From positions 62,001 through 126,000 of the forward strand of contig JAKATG010000004.1 of assembly GCA_021828105.1 (NCBI GenBank): DNA of 64,000 bases, read 5' to 3'. The stretch is from Taklimakanibacter sp021828105 (GTDB lineage: Bacteria > Pseudomonadota > Alphaproteobacteria > Rhizobiales > Aestuariivirgaceae). Positions 33,056 through 41,617 of this stretch are shown here, piece by piece (the first letter of the stretch is position 1; each line of letters opens with the position of its first letter). The notes under the pieces were generated by a model. It was not told the origin of the DNA, ran no database searches, and was given only the letters and a program-made list of their open reading frames with translations. The position numbers were made by a program, and so were the translations under genes.

Positions 33056-34374
33056 CTCCGCACAAAAGCCAGCTTGTCGAAGCGCTGGCGGAATTGGCTC
33101 ACGCGCGAAGCAAGGGAAGAGGGATCATTGGCGGCGAGGGCCCCGGCGATCAGCCCGGCGAGCTCCGGCATGTGCTGAGGCCCCATGCCCCAGCGCACGA
33201 TCTCCGGTGTCCCAAAACGCAGGCCGTTCATGTCGCCATCGACTTGAGCCTCCGGCAGGCCGATGCCGCAGGCGAGGATGTTGGCCGCGCGCAATCTCGC
33301 CGACACCGCCTGGCCGCCGCCAAGGCCTCGCGCCCTGATGGCGAATTGATGCGAGCGGGTGAAGCCGTTCAGCGTCTTGAACACCGGCACGCCAAGCGCT
33401 GCGAGCGCCGCGGCCAACGCTTGCGCGGTATCCACCATGGCCTCGGCATAGGCAGAGCCGAATTCGCGCCAGTCGAGCAGCGTCACCGCGAGCGCCGCCG
33501 ACTTCGCCACGTCGAAATTCGCGGTGAGGCCCGGAAAGGCGATATGGTCGAGCCTTTCTGCGAGCTTGGCGTCATTGGTCACCACCAGCCCGCCGGCCGG
33601 ACCGCCCAGGCTCTTATAGGTGCTCATGGTCATGAGATCGGCCCCGTCCTCGAGCGGATTGGACCAGGCGCCGCCGGCGATCATGCCGCAAAGATGCGCG
33701 GCATCGAACAGGATGCGAGCGCCGACCTCATCCGCGATGCGCCGCACGCTCTTCACATCCCAGGGGAAGAGATTGAGGCTGCCGCCGAGCGTGATGAGCT
33801 TCGGCCGGATCCGGCGCGCAAGCTCGGCGAGCTTGCCGATATCGATCGCGTAGGTCTCAGGCTCGACGGGTGCTTCATGGATGGAAAGACCATAGAGGCC
33901 GGCAGCACCCGCGCCATGATGGGTCACATGGCCGCCGATCGATGCCGGTGGCACGATGACGGCATCGCCGGGCTTCGTCGTCGCCATGAAGGCATAGAGA
34001 TTGGCAAGCGCGCCTGAGCCGACCCTGATCTCGGCGAAGCGCGCCTTGAAGATCTCGGCCGTAAGCGATGCCGCGATGATCTCGATCTTCTCGATGGCCT
34101 CGAGACCCATCTCATATTTCTGCGAAGGATAGCCGAGCGACGGGCGCGAGCCGAGGCCCTGGGCGAGGAGCGCCTCGGCCTTGGGATTCATCGTGTTGGT
34201 GGCAGGATTGAGATTGACGCATTGGCGCTCATGGATGCGCTTGTTCTCCGCCGTGAGCGCCGCGATGCGTTCCTCGATGGCTTGCGCGTCCTGGACCTCG
34301 GTCCATTGGGCGAGATCGCCGACATAATCCTCCACCGCGTTCCCGACCCAATCGCGTCTCGCCAAGCTCGTCAT
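33052..34374 (-). CDS. Serine hydroxymethyltransferase-like PLP enzyme
   Basis: The 440-residue protein follows the SHMT layout: NLNPATNTMNPKAEALLAQG and GSRPSLGYP early, VGSGALANLYAF, then the aspartate region ILFDAAHLCGMIAGG and the PLP-lysine motif STYKSLGGPAGGL (lysine 254). In ordinary SHMT this motif is TTTHKTLRGPRGG, so the His before the lysine is Tyr here and the following arginines are absent. That points to a sub-family, such as alpha-methylserine or other beta-hydroxy-amino-acid aldolases, rather than housekeeping GlyA. The gene diverges from a LysR regulator at 34481. Confidence 0.75.
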   Translation of the reverse strand: MTSLARRDWVGNAVEDYVGDLAQWTEVQDAQAIEERIAALTAENKRIHERQCVNLNPATNTMNPKAEALLAQGLGSRPSLGYPSQKYEMGLEAIEKIEIIAASLTAEIFKARFAEIRVGSGALANLYAFMATTKPGDAVIVPPASIGGHVTHHGAGAAGLYGLSIHEAPVEPETYAIDIGKLAELARRIRPKLITLGGSLNLFPWDVKSVRRIADEVGARILFDAAHLCGMIAGGAWSNPLEDGADLMTMSTYKSLGGPAGGLVVTNDAKLAERLDHIAFPGLTANFDVAKSAALAVTLLDWREFGSAYAEAMVDTAQALAAALAALGVPVFKTLNGFTRSHQFAIRARGLGGGQAVSARLRAANILACGIGLPEAQVDGDMNGLRFGTPEIVRWGMGPQHMPELAGLIAGALAANDPSSLASRVSQFRQRFDKLAFVRS

Positions 34375-34480
34375 CCGTGTGCTCCCGATCGATCCTTCCA
34401 GGCAAATAGAGCGCCGATTGCCAAAGCCTGCAAACCAGCTATCGTCACCACCCAGGCATAGAAAAACTAGGTCTCAAGCC

Positions 34481-35356
34481 ATGGCCGTCAATCCGCCGCG
34501 TCCGCCCCTGCCGCCCTTGAAGGCGTTGCGCGTCTTCGAGGCGGCGGCGCGCCTCGGCGGCTTTGCGGCCGCGGCCGAGGAGCTCAATGTGACGCCGGGC
34601 GCCGTCGCCCAGCAGATCCGCAAGCTCGAGGAATGGCTGGGTGTCGAGCTTTTCCGGCGCACCGCGCAAGGCGTGCATTTGCCCGAGCATGGCCGGCGCA
34701 TCGCTCTCCAGATTTCCGACGCGCTCGATGACCTGGCAGCGTGCGCCCGGGCGTTGCGCCAGCTTTCCGGCCCGCGGCCGTTGCATCTGGCGGCCTCGCC
34801 GGCCGTAGCGCAGCTATGGCTGAGGCCACGCCTCGCGGGGCTCAAGGCGGCTTTGGGCGGAGCGCAGATCTCGGTTACCGCGATCGAATCCCCGCCCGAT
34901 CTCGAGCGCGAAATGTTCGACGCCGCGGTCTTCTTCCTCGGCCAAAGCGAGGCGCCGCATGGCGCAACCGTCACGCCGATCGAGGAAGATGTCATCGCGC
35001 CTGTCTGCACGCCGGCGATCGCGGCCGAGCTTGCAGCACCCGACGACCTCTCCCGGCAAACCTTGCTGCATGATTCAATGTGGCGGGCCGATTGGAGCCG
35101 CTGGCTCGAAGTCGTTCATGGCTCTCTGTCGCTTGCCGAATCGGGACCCGTCTATTCGCTCTACAGCATGGGTGTCGATGCGGCGCTCGCGGGTGAGGGT
35201 GTGCTGATGGGTCATCTGCCGCTCGTCCGCTCTTTGCTGGAATGCGGAAAGCTTGTCAGGCCGTTCGCGCCAAGCTTGTCGCTGAACCGGAACCTGTCGC
35301 TGCTGCTGCCGGCCCATGCGCAAGCCGCGAGCTGGGCCGATGCTTTGAAGACCTAA
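34481..35356 (+). CDS. LysR-family (GcvA-like) transcriptional regulator
   Basis: The ~291-residue protein begins MAVNPPRPPLPPLKALRVFE and has the GcvA-type helix-turn-helix (AAARLGGFAAAAEELNVTPG then AVAQQIRKLE; about residues 20-65). It has a full effector domain. I start it at ATG 34481; the frame opens earlier but is not LysR-like. It diverges from the SHMT-like gene across ~106 bases, so that gene is the likely target. Its stop overlaps that of the next gene on the opposite strand (35353-35356). Confidence 0.85.
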   Translation: MAVNPPRPPLPPLKALRVFEAAARLGGFAAAAEELNVTPGAVAQQIRKLEEWLGVELFRRTAQGVHLPEHGRRIALQISDALDDLAACARALRQLSGPRPLHLAASPAVAQLWLRPRLAGLKAALGGAQISVTAIESPPDLEREMFDAAVFFLGQSEAPHGATVTPIEEDVIAPVCTPAIAAELAAPDDLSRQTLLHDSMWRADWSRWLEVVHGSLSLAESGPVYSLYSMGVDAALAGEGVLMGHLPLVRSLLECGKLVRPFAPSLSLNRNLSLLLPAHAQAASWADALKT

Positions 35357-36309
35357 CGGCGGCTGCTCGCCATCACGCAGAGCAATTCGAACATCATGGT
35401 GGCGCCGGCCAGCGCCGTGGCGCCCGTCGGATCGAGCGGCGGCGAGACCTCGACGAGATCGGCGCCGATGATGTCGATGCCGTCCAGCATGCGCACCATG
35501 GCCTGCGCCTCGCGTGTGGTGATGCCGCCGATCTCCGGCGTGCCGGTCCCGGGCGCGATCGAGGGATCGAGCGCGTCTATGTCGAAGGAGACATAGGTCG
35601 GATGATCGCCGACAAGCTGGCGCGCCTCCGCCATCACCGCTTTCGGGCCGCGCTCGGCGAACTCTTCGATGAAGACGATACGCACGCCCTGATCGCGCGC
35701 GAAATCGTAATTCGAGGAATCGGAAATGGCGCCCCTGATGCCGATCTGGATCACGCGCTTGGGATCGAGCAGGCCCTCCTCGATGGCGCGGCGGAAGGGC
35801 GTGCCGTGATTGAAGCGGTTGCCGAAGAAGCTGTCATAGGTGTCGGAATGAGCATCGAAATGGACGAGTCCGACCGGCCCCTTCTTGGCGAGCGCGCGCA
35901 GGATCGGCAGCGAGATGAGGTGATCGCCGCCCGCCGTCAAAGGCCGGGCACGCGCTTTGTGGATTTTCGCGAAGAACTCCTCGATGCTGGCGAGGCTCGC
36001 CATGAGGTCGAGAGGATTGACCGGCGCATCGCCGCAATCGCCGCATTTGAACCGGTCGAAGGGCGAGAAGCCGGTGACATGATGGACGCGGCGCACCAGG
36101 CTCGACTGGTTGCGGATCTCGCGCGGCCCGTGGCGGGCGCCGGTGCGGTTGGTGGTGCCGCCGTCGAAGGGCACGCCGACGATGGCGACATCGACCTGGT
36201 CGGCTTGCGCGATCGGCAGGCGCATGAAGGTCGGAAAGCCCGCGAAACGCGGCACGACGCCTGAATCGAGCGGCTGGAATTCGGCGTTGCTGGTTTTCTT
36301 GTTCATCAT
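35353..36309 (-). CDS. Second agmatinase/guanidinobutyrase-family ureohydrolase
   Basis: The 318-residue arginase-fold enzyme has GGDHLISLP (from 127), FDAHSD (151-156) and FDIDALDPSIAPGTGTPEIGG (from 242), covering the full binuclear metal site. GGDHL with SLPIL is closer to guanidinobutyrase and guanidinopropionase than to SpeB agmatinase. It is about as long as the first paralog (5698-6654) but clearly different in sequence and promoter. It is the last gene of a minus-strand operon with two SDRs and a NrtA-type importer, so its substrate is probably imported by that system. The substrate is not identified. Confidence 0.85.
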   Translation of the reverse strand: MMNKKTSNAEFQPLDSGVVPRFAGFPTFMRLPIAQADQVDVAIVGVPFDGGTTNRTGARHGPREIRNQSSLVRRVHHVTGFSPFDRFKCGDCGDAPVNPLDLMASLASIEEFFAKIHKARARPLTAGGDHLISLPILRALAKKGPVGLVHFDAHSDTYDSFFGNRFNHGTPFRRAIEEGLLDPKRVIQIGIRGAISDSSNYDFARDQGVRIVFIEEFAERGPKAVMAEARQLVGDHPTYVSFDIDALDPSIAPGTGTPEIGGITTREAQAMVRMLDGIDIIGADLVEVSPPLDPTGATALAGATMMFELLCVMASSRR

Positions 36310-36316
36310 TGTTACC

Positions 36317-37012
36317 TCAAAACATTACCGCGCCGCCATTGGGGCTGACGCATTGGCCGGTCATAAATGTGCCGCCGGGCCCGGCGAGGAAGAGCGCCGC
36401 CGCGGCGATCTCTTCCGGCCGGCCGATGCGGCCCAGGGGGTTCTGCGATTCCTTGGCCAGGGTCTCGGGCGAGGTCATCTCGATGCCCAGCATCGGCGTG
36501 TCGATCGGCCCCGGGGCGATCGAATTGACCAGGATATGCGGCGCGAATTCGCGCGCCCAGGCGCGGGTCAGCGACAGGACGCCGCCTTTCGAGGCGCAAT
36601 AGAGCGAGCAGTTCTCGCGGCCGAGATAGGCAAGCTCAGAGGCGATGTTGATGACGCGGCCACCGCGCTTTTGCGCGACCATGAGCCGCAAGGCCTCGCG
36701 GCCCACAAGGAACACGCCTTTCAGATTGACGCCCATCAGCCGGTCGAAATCATCGACGCTCGTCTCGAGCAAAGGCTTCTCGATCAATATGCCGGCGCAA
36801 TTGACCAGGATGTCGACACCGCCTTGCTGTGCGACGTCTGCGAAGAAGTTTCTCACCTCGGCCTCATTGGCGACATCCACGGGCATGGCCGCGGCGCGAT
36901 CGGCAATGGTGACATGGGCGCCTTCGGCGGCGAAAGCCTGAGCGATGGCGAGCCCGATGCCGCTGGCGCCGCCGGTGACGACGGCACGTTTGCCTTCCAG
37001 AGTTCCCGTCAT
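36317..37012 (-). CDS. Short-chain dehydrogenase/reductase
   Basis: The ~231-residue SDR has the cofactor motif TGGASGIG (about 14-21), NCAGI, and the catalytic pair in YCASKGG (Tyr and Lys), with Ser in the NIASE segment. The ATG at 37012 overlaps the preceding SDR stop (ATGA), so translation is coupled. The N-terminal extension of the open frame to 37240 does not look like protein. It is one of two adjacent SDRs, which may catalyse consecutive steps. The substrate is unknown. Confidence 0.85.
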   Translation of the reverse strand: MTGTLEGKRAVVTGGASGIGLAIAQAFAAEGAHVTIADRAAAMPVDVANEAEVRNFFADVAQQGGVDILVNCAGILIEKPLLETSVDDFDRLMGVNLKGVFLVGREALRLMVAQKRGGRVINIASELAYLGRENCSLYCASKGGVLSLTRAWAREFAPHILVNSIAPGPIDTPMLGIEMTSPETLAKESQNPLGRIGRPEEIAAAALFLAGPGGTFMTGQCVSPNGGAVMF

Positions 37013-37785
37013 GCCATCACCTCGCCGCGATCGACATTGACGGCTTGGCCGGTGATGTTGGAGGCGAGGTCGGAAGCGAGGAAGAGATAGAGATTGGCCA
37101 CGTCTTCGGGCTCCATGAGGCCGGGCAAAGCCTGCCCGGCGAGAATCTGATCGAGCATCTCGTCCTCGCTGATCTGGGCACGGGCCGAGACCTCGGTCAG
37201 CGAGCGCAAAGCCGCCCGCGTCTTGACCCAGCCGGGACACACCGCATTGACCCTGATCCGGCGCGGGCCCAATTCCTTGGCGAGGACGCGCATGAAGCCC
37301 AGATTGCCGTGCTTGGACGTGACATAGGCGGCGAAATCGGCTGCCGCACTCTTCGCCCAGATCGAAGCGGTGATGATGATGTTCGAGCCCTCGGGCATCC
37401 GTGTGAGGGCCTGGCGCGTCACATAATAAGTGCCGATGAGATTGATCTCGATGATCCTGGCGAAGAGGCGCTCGACCTCATCGCCTTCCTCATGCATGGG
37501 GGTCAGTCTCTCGAGCCCGGCATTGTTGACGAGCACGTCGAGGGCGCCGAGCGAGCCGACCTGCTCGCGCACCTGGGCCCGGTCGGTGATGTCGCAAATG
37601 AGGCCTTTGATCTTTCGGCCGCTCTCGGCCGAGAGCTTCGCCGCCGCTTCCTTGATGTCGGCCGTGCTCGACAGGATAGCAACCTCAGCGCCCGCGCGGA
37701 CGAAACCCTCCGCCACCGCATAACCGATACCGTGGCTCGCCCCCGTGACCAGGACGCGCTTTTTCGTGAAGTCGAATGCCCCCAT
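37009..37785 (-). CDS. Short-chain dehydrogenase/reductase
   Basis: The 258-residue SDR has TGASHGIG (about 14-21), NNAGLERL, the catalytic serine in ITASIW, and Tyr/Lys in AAYVTSKHG. The PGWVKT element after it is typical of the classical SDR substrate loop. Its start overlaps the ATPase stop by one base (TAATG at 37783-37787). It overlaps the second SDR by four bases. With the other SDR it may oxidise or reduce a hydroxyl of the compound imported by the neighbouring ABC system. Confidence 0.87.
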   Translation of the reverse strand: MGAFDFTKKRVLVTGASHGIGYAVAEGFVRAGAEVAILSSTADIKEAAAKLSAESGRKIKGLICDITDRAQVREQVGSLGALDVLVNNAGLERLTPMHEEGDEVERLFARIIEINLIGTYYVTRQALTRMPEGSNIIITASIWAKSAAADFAAYVTSKHGNLGFMRVLAKELGPRRIRVNAVCPGWVKTRAALRSLTEVSARAQISEDEMLDQILAGQALPGLMEPEDVANLYLFLASDLASNITGQAVNVDRGEVMA

Positions 37786-38597
37786 TATTCTGCAGCCTCC
37801 AATCCTTTTTCCTGATCGCGGATCAGCGCCAGCACCTCGCGGCGGATCTTGCGGAATTCCGGTATGTCGAGAATGTCGAGGCCGCGCTTTTCCGGCAGCG
37901 TGGCGGCGACCGGTATATCGGCGAGGACGCGCGCCGGCCGCGCCGAGAAGACGATGATGCGGTCGGCGAGCAGCACCGCCTCATCGACATCATGGGTGAC
38001 GAAGATGACGGTCTTGCGCTCCGCGCGTCTCAGATCCATGAGCTGGATCTGCAGGCGCTCGCGGCTCAAAGCATCGAGCGCGCCGAAGGGCTCGTCCATC
38101 AACAGCACCAGCGGATTGGCGGCGAGCGTGCGGGCGATCGCCACGCGCTGGCGCATGCCGCCCGATATGCGGTTGATCGTGTAGTCGGCGAAGGGGGTGA
38201 GGCCGACGAGATCGAGATAATGCCGGGCGATGCGCTCCTTCTCCGCGGCCGAGACGTCGTCTCGATATCTGAGCCCGAAGCGGATATTGCCGAGCACGGT
38301 GAGCCAGGGGAAGGACGAATAGGACTGGAACACCATGCCCTTGTCGCGGCTCGGCCCTTCGACGCGCTTGCCCTTGAGATGGATTTCACCGGCGCTCGGC
38401 GTCTCAAGGCCGCCGACCATGCGCATGACCGTGGTCTTGCCGCAGCCCGAGGGGCCGACAAAGACGACGAACTCGCCTTCCTTGATGTCGATCGACAAGG
38501 GCTCGACCACCGGGATGATGCCGCCATCAGGCGTCGCGAACTGCTTGGCGACGTTCTCGATGCGGATGAAGCTTCGCTCGGACATCGGCGCGCTCAT
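37785..38597 (-). CDS. ABC transporter ATPase, NrtD/SsuB/TauB type
   Basis: The ~270-residue ATPase has Walker A GPSGCGKTT, Q-loop GMVFQSYSSFPWLTV, the signature ISGGMRQR and Walker B VLLMDEPFGALD. The sequence KEGEFVVFVGPSGCGKTT and the signature form are characteristic of nitrate/sulfonate/taurine importers. I start it at ATG 38597, inside the permease's last codons, since the earlier open frame is permease antisense-like. It works with the permease and binding protein encoded next. Confidence 0.9.
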   Translation of the reverse strand: MSAPMSERSFIRIENVAKQFATPDGGIIPVVEPLSIDIKEGEFVVFVGPSGCGKTTVMRMVGGLETPSAGEIHLKGKRVEGPSRDKGMVFQSYSSFPWLTVLGNIRFGLRYRDDVSAAEKERIARHYLDLVGLTPFADYTINRISGGMRQRVAIARTLAANPLVLLMDEPFGALDALSRERLQIQLMDLRRAERKTVIFVTHDVDEAVLLADRIIVFSARPARVLADIPVAATLPEKRGLDILDIPEFRKIRREVLALIRDQEKGLEAAE

Positions 38598-39478
38598 TGC
38601 AGATACCGGAACCAGCGCCGGTGCAGCATGCGGATCGCCTGGTCGGAGGCGAGGCCGATGATGCCGATGGTGAGGATGCCGGCGAAGACCTCGGGCGTCT
38701 TGCCATAGCGCCGCGCCGTCCATAATTCATAGCCGATGCCGGAGCTCGAGGCGACGATCTCGGCGACGAGGAGATAGGTCCAGCACCAGCCGAGCGTTAT
38801 GCGCAAGCTGTCGACCATGTTGGGCAGCATGGCGCGCAGCAGCACATCCTTCATCAAAGCGGAGTCGGAGGCGCCGAGCGTGCGGCCGGTCTCGATGAAT
38901 TCCTTGGGCACCCGCCTGGCATCATCGGCAATGAGCAGGATGAGCTGGAAGAAGGTGCCGATCCACAGAAGCGTGATCTTCGAGCCCTCGCCGATGCCGA
39001 GCCAGATGAGGGTCAGCGGCACCAGCGCCGGCACCGGCAGATAGCGGATGAAATCGATGAGCGGCTCGGTGAGCGCGGTGATGACGCGATAGCCGCTCAT
39101 CAATATGCCGAGCGGGATGGCGATGACGGCGGAAGCAAGGAAGGCGGCCCAGACGCGCCCGATGCTGATGCCGATATCGCCGATATAGCCGGCCTCGGTG
39201 AAGAGCCGCGCCCAGGCCGAAAGCACCGCGCGCGGCGAGGGCAGGATCTGCGGATGGACGAGGCCGAGCTCCGCCACCGCCGACCAGATGACGAGCACCA
39301 GGAGAAAGGCCCCGATGCCGAGCCATGTTTCGATCCGCGGCTGGGGCGCGGCACGGAAGGTGAAGAGGTCCCGCCATGCCGTGCTGCGATGATCGGCGGC
39401 CTGCGCCGGCGGGGCGGAGTGTTCGTCCACCCGCGCCTTGGCGTCAGGTCGCGTCATGGCCATGCTGTTCAGGTCCAA
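38594..39478 (-). CDS. ABC transporter permease, NrtB/SsuC type
   Basis: The 294-residue permease has about six membrane segments and the EAA-type loop, TLGASDSALMKDVLLRAMLP (about 200-220). The LPSPRAVLSAWARLF segment near the N-terminus is common to SsuC/TauC permeases. It overlaps the ATPase gene by four bases. It forms the channel for the NrtA/SsuA-type binding protein encoded upstream, 15 bases away. Confidence 0.9.
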   Translation of the reverse strand: MDLNSMAMTRPDAKARVDEHSAPPAQAADHRSTAWRDLFTFRAAPQPRIETWLGIGAFLLVLVIWSAVAELGLVHPQILPSPRAVLSAWARLFTEAGYIGDIGISIGRVWAAFLASAVIAIPLGILMSGYRVITALTEPLIDFIRYLPVPALVPLTLIWLGIGEGSKITLLWIGTFFQLILLIADDARRVPKEFIETGRTLGASDSALMKDVLLRAMLPNMVDSLRITLGWCWTYLLVAEIVASSSGIGYELWTARRYGKTPEVFAGILTIGIIGLASDQAIRMLHRRWFRYLQ

Positions 39479-39493
39479 TGGCCATTCCTAAAA

Positions 39494-40507
39494 CTATTGC
39501 AGCTTGTTGATGATCGACCGGTCGATGTGATCCTGCGGTATCAGCTTCACATCGGACGAGCCGAATTCGAGATTGAGGTCCATCGTCTCCTCGAAGATCG
39601 GATAGACGCGGCCTTCCTTGTCGACAGTGCCGATGAACTCCTTGGCCTCGGCGAGCGGCGTGTAGCGGAAGTTCGGCATCGTCGCCTTGAAATCGTCGGC
39701 GGTGATCGAGAACTGCTTGGCGATGATCGGGATCGCCGCCTCCTGATTGGCATTGAAGTAATCGATGGCGCGATAGACAGCGCGCAGGAATTTCACATAT
39801 TTGTCCGGGTTGGCCTTGAGCTCGCCGGTATGCGCCATGATGATGTCGAGGATCAGGTCCTTCTGGTCCTTGGAGGAGACGAGGACATGGGCGCCGCGCT
39901 CCTTGTGCGCCGCGACCACCTGGCTCAGCACCGGCTCATAGGTGCCGACCGCCGCCACTTTGGGATCGCTGAAAATGCCGATCGCATCGGCGGCCGCGAT
40001 ATCGGCGAGCGTCGTGTCCTTGATCGAAAGGTTGCATTCCTTCTTCAGCGCCATCTGCATGATGAGGCGCGCCGGCAGGTTCGGCTCGACGGCGATGGAC
40101 TTGCCCTTGAGGTCGCAGACCGACTTGATCGACTGGTCGGCCGCCCAGCCGTCGCCGCCGGTCGACAGGTCGATCGTGCCGATGATGATGCCTTGTGTTT
40201 CCTTGCGCCGGCCGAGGCCCTGATATTCGCCCACGGTGCGCAAATAGCAGTCGATATCGCCGCGCTCCATGGCGGCCATCGCATTCGGCATGTCGTCGTC
40301 GAGGATCTCCTCGACCTCGATGCCCTCTTCCTTGAAGTAGCCAAGCTCATTGGCGAGGTGGACGGGCCCGAAGCCGACCCAGACCGGATACATGCAGGTG
40401 ACCTTGGTCGGATTGCCGACGGCGGCTTGGGCCGGGCCGCCGGTCCATACGGCAAGCGCCCCGGCGGTGGCCAGGCACATGAATAACGTCTTGAAAATCT
40501 TCGTCAT
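39494..40507 (-). CDS. ABC transporter substrate-binding protein, NrtA/SsuA/ThiY type
   Basis: The 337-residue protein has a signal peptide (about 1-28, ending GGPAQA), then the mature start VTCMYPVWVGFGPVHLANEL and AMERGDIDCYLRTVGEYQGL. This is the NMT1/NrtA-like fold that binds nitrate, sulfonates, thiamine precursors or small guanidines. The ligand cannot be read. It is the first gene of the operon whose last gene is a ureohydrolase. A LysR gene diverges from it with 180 bases between, including a TTCCGA-N5-TCGGAA palindrome. Confidence 0.87.
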   Translation of the reverse strand: MTKIFKTLFMCLATAGALAVWTGGPAQAAVGNPTKVTCMYPVWVGFGPVHLANELGYFKEEGIEVEEILDDDMPNAMAAMERGDIDCYLRTVGEYQGLGRRKETQGIIIGTIDLSTGGDGWAADQSIKSVCDLKGKSIAVEPNLPARLIMQMALKKECNLSIKDTTLADIAAADAIGIFSDPKVAAVGTYEPVLSQVVAAHKERGAHVLVSSKDQKDLILDIIMAHTGELKANPDKYVKFLRAVYRAIDYFNANQEAAIPIIAKQFSITADDFKATMPNFRYTPLAEAKEFIGTVDKEGRVYPIFEETMDLNLEFGSSDVKLIPQDHIDRSIINKLQ

Positions 40508-40626
40508 TGTCTTCCTCCCTGTCCGGCGCGCTCTGTGTCGCGCCTGGATCGTTTTCCCATCTGGTGGAAAGCCGGGGCGATCGTCCGGATCAATGGCCGC
40601 CCTCTCTTTCCCGTCATCTTATGGGC

Positions 40627-40643
40627 TTCCGAAACCATCGGAA
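40627..40643. promoter_or_regulatory. LysR-type palindrome between the importer operon and the LysR gene
   Basis: TTCCGAAACCATCGGAA is a perfect 6-5-6 inverted repeat in the 180-base divergent region. Its T-N11-A geometry is the usual LysR box. A related TTCGGAAAAC element lies at about 40669. I infer that the adjacent LysR protein binds here and controls both directions. Confidence 0.6.
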
Positions 40644-40687
40644 AAGAGGCAAGATAAGATGGTTACATTCGGAAAACGGAAGTATCG

Positions 40688-41617
40688 ATGCGCCAGCTCA
40701 TGGATGTCGACCTCAGGCTCATCCGCATCTTCCGCGTCATCGTGGAAGCGCGAGGTCTCGCCGGCGCCCAGCTCGTCCTCAATCTCAGCCAGTCGCGCAT
40801 ATCGACCAGCCTTGCCGAGCTCGAAGCCCGTCTCGGCGTGCGCCTGTGCCGGCGTGGCCGCGCCGGCTTCGCGCTCACCGAAGCCGGGCGCAGCGTCTAT
40901 GACGCCTCGCATGACCTGTTCGAGGCGGTCGACCGGTTCTGCAACAATGCCGGCGGCGTATCGCTCAATCTCAAGCGCGTGGTGAAGCTCGGCGTGGTCG
41001 ATGCGCTGTCGACCAATAGCGCGATCGGTCTGGCCAAGATCCTCGGCGATTTCCGCCACAGCGCGCCGTCCATATTGATCGATTTCATGATCGCGGGGCC
41101 GGAGGAGCTCGAGGCGCAGCTCGTTTCGGGCGCTCGCGACGTCATCATCGTGCCGAGCCTCGCCAAGCGCTCCGATCTCTCTTATGTGGCGCTCAGCCCC
41201 GAACGGCAGTCTCTCTACTGCGCCAAAAGCCATCCGCTGTTCGACCAGGACGATGCCGTGGCCGAGCGCCAGTTGTCGCGCCATGCCATCGTCGCCAGGG
41301 GCTATCTGCACAGCCAGGATCTGAAGCGCCTCGGCCATCGCCAGGCCGATGCGACGGTCGAGATGATGGAGGCGCAGCTCATCCTCATTCTGTCGGGCGG
41401 TTTCATCGGCTATTTGCCGGCGCATTATGCGGCTTCCTGGGTGGCGCGCGGCGAGCTGCGCCGCCTGTGCGACGCGAGCCTGAGCTATGATTCGACCTTC
41501 TACGCGGTGAGCCAGAGGAGTGCTGCCGAAAACCCGCTGGTGCGCCGGTTCCTGGCGAGCCTCAGCGGGCCGAGAAGCAGCACCGGTCTCGACCGTCAAA
41601 GCGCCGTGCCGGCCTGA
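40688..41617 (+). CDS. LysR-family transcriptional regulator
   Basis: The 309-residue protein has a LysR helix-turn-helix (about 5-65, LRLIRIFRVIVEARGLAGAQ then NLSQSRISTSLAELE) and an effector domain. It diverges from the NrtA-type importer operon and is its likely regulator. The ATG at 40688 or 40700 could start it. The 3' end overlaps the ATPase gene on the other strand by 22 bases (41596-41617), so the two transcripts must run into each other. Confidence 0.87.
   Translation: MRQLMDVDLRLIRIFRVIVEARGLAGAQLVLNLSQSRISTSLAELEARLGVRLCRRGRAGFALTEAGRSVYDASHDLFEAVDRFCNNAGGVSLNLKRVVKLGVVDALSTNSAIGLAKILGDFRHSAPSILIDFMIAGPEELEAQLVSGARDVIIVPSLAKRSDLSYVALSPERQSLYCAKSHPLFDQDDAVAERQLSRHAIVARGYLHSQDLKRLGHRQADATVEMMEAQLILILSGGFIGYLPAHYAASWVARGELRRLCDASLSYDSTFYAVSQRSAAENPLVRRFLASLSGPRSSTGLDRQSAVPA

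Noticed and set aside
40508..40687. Guanidine (ykkC-type) riboswitch before the NrtA-type operon
   Set aside because: The conserved ykkC core sequences were not found on the transcribed strand; only a LysR-type palindrome is present.
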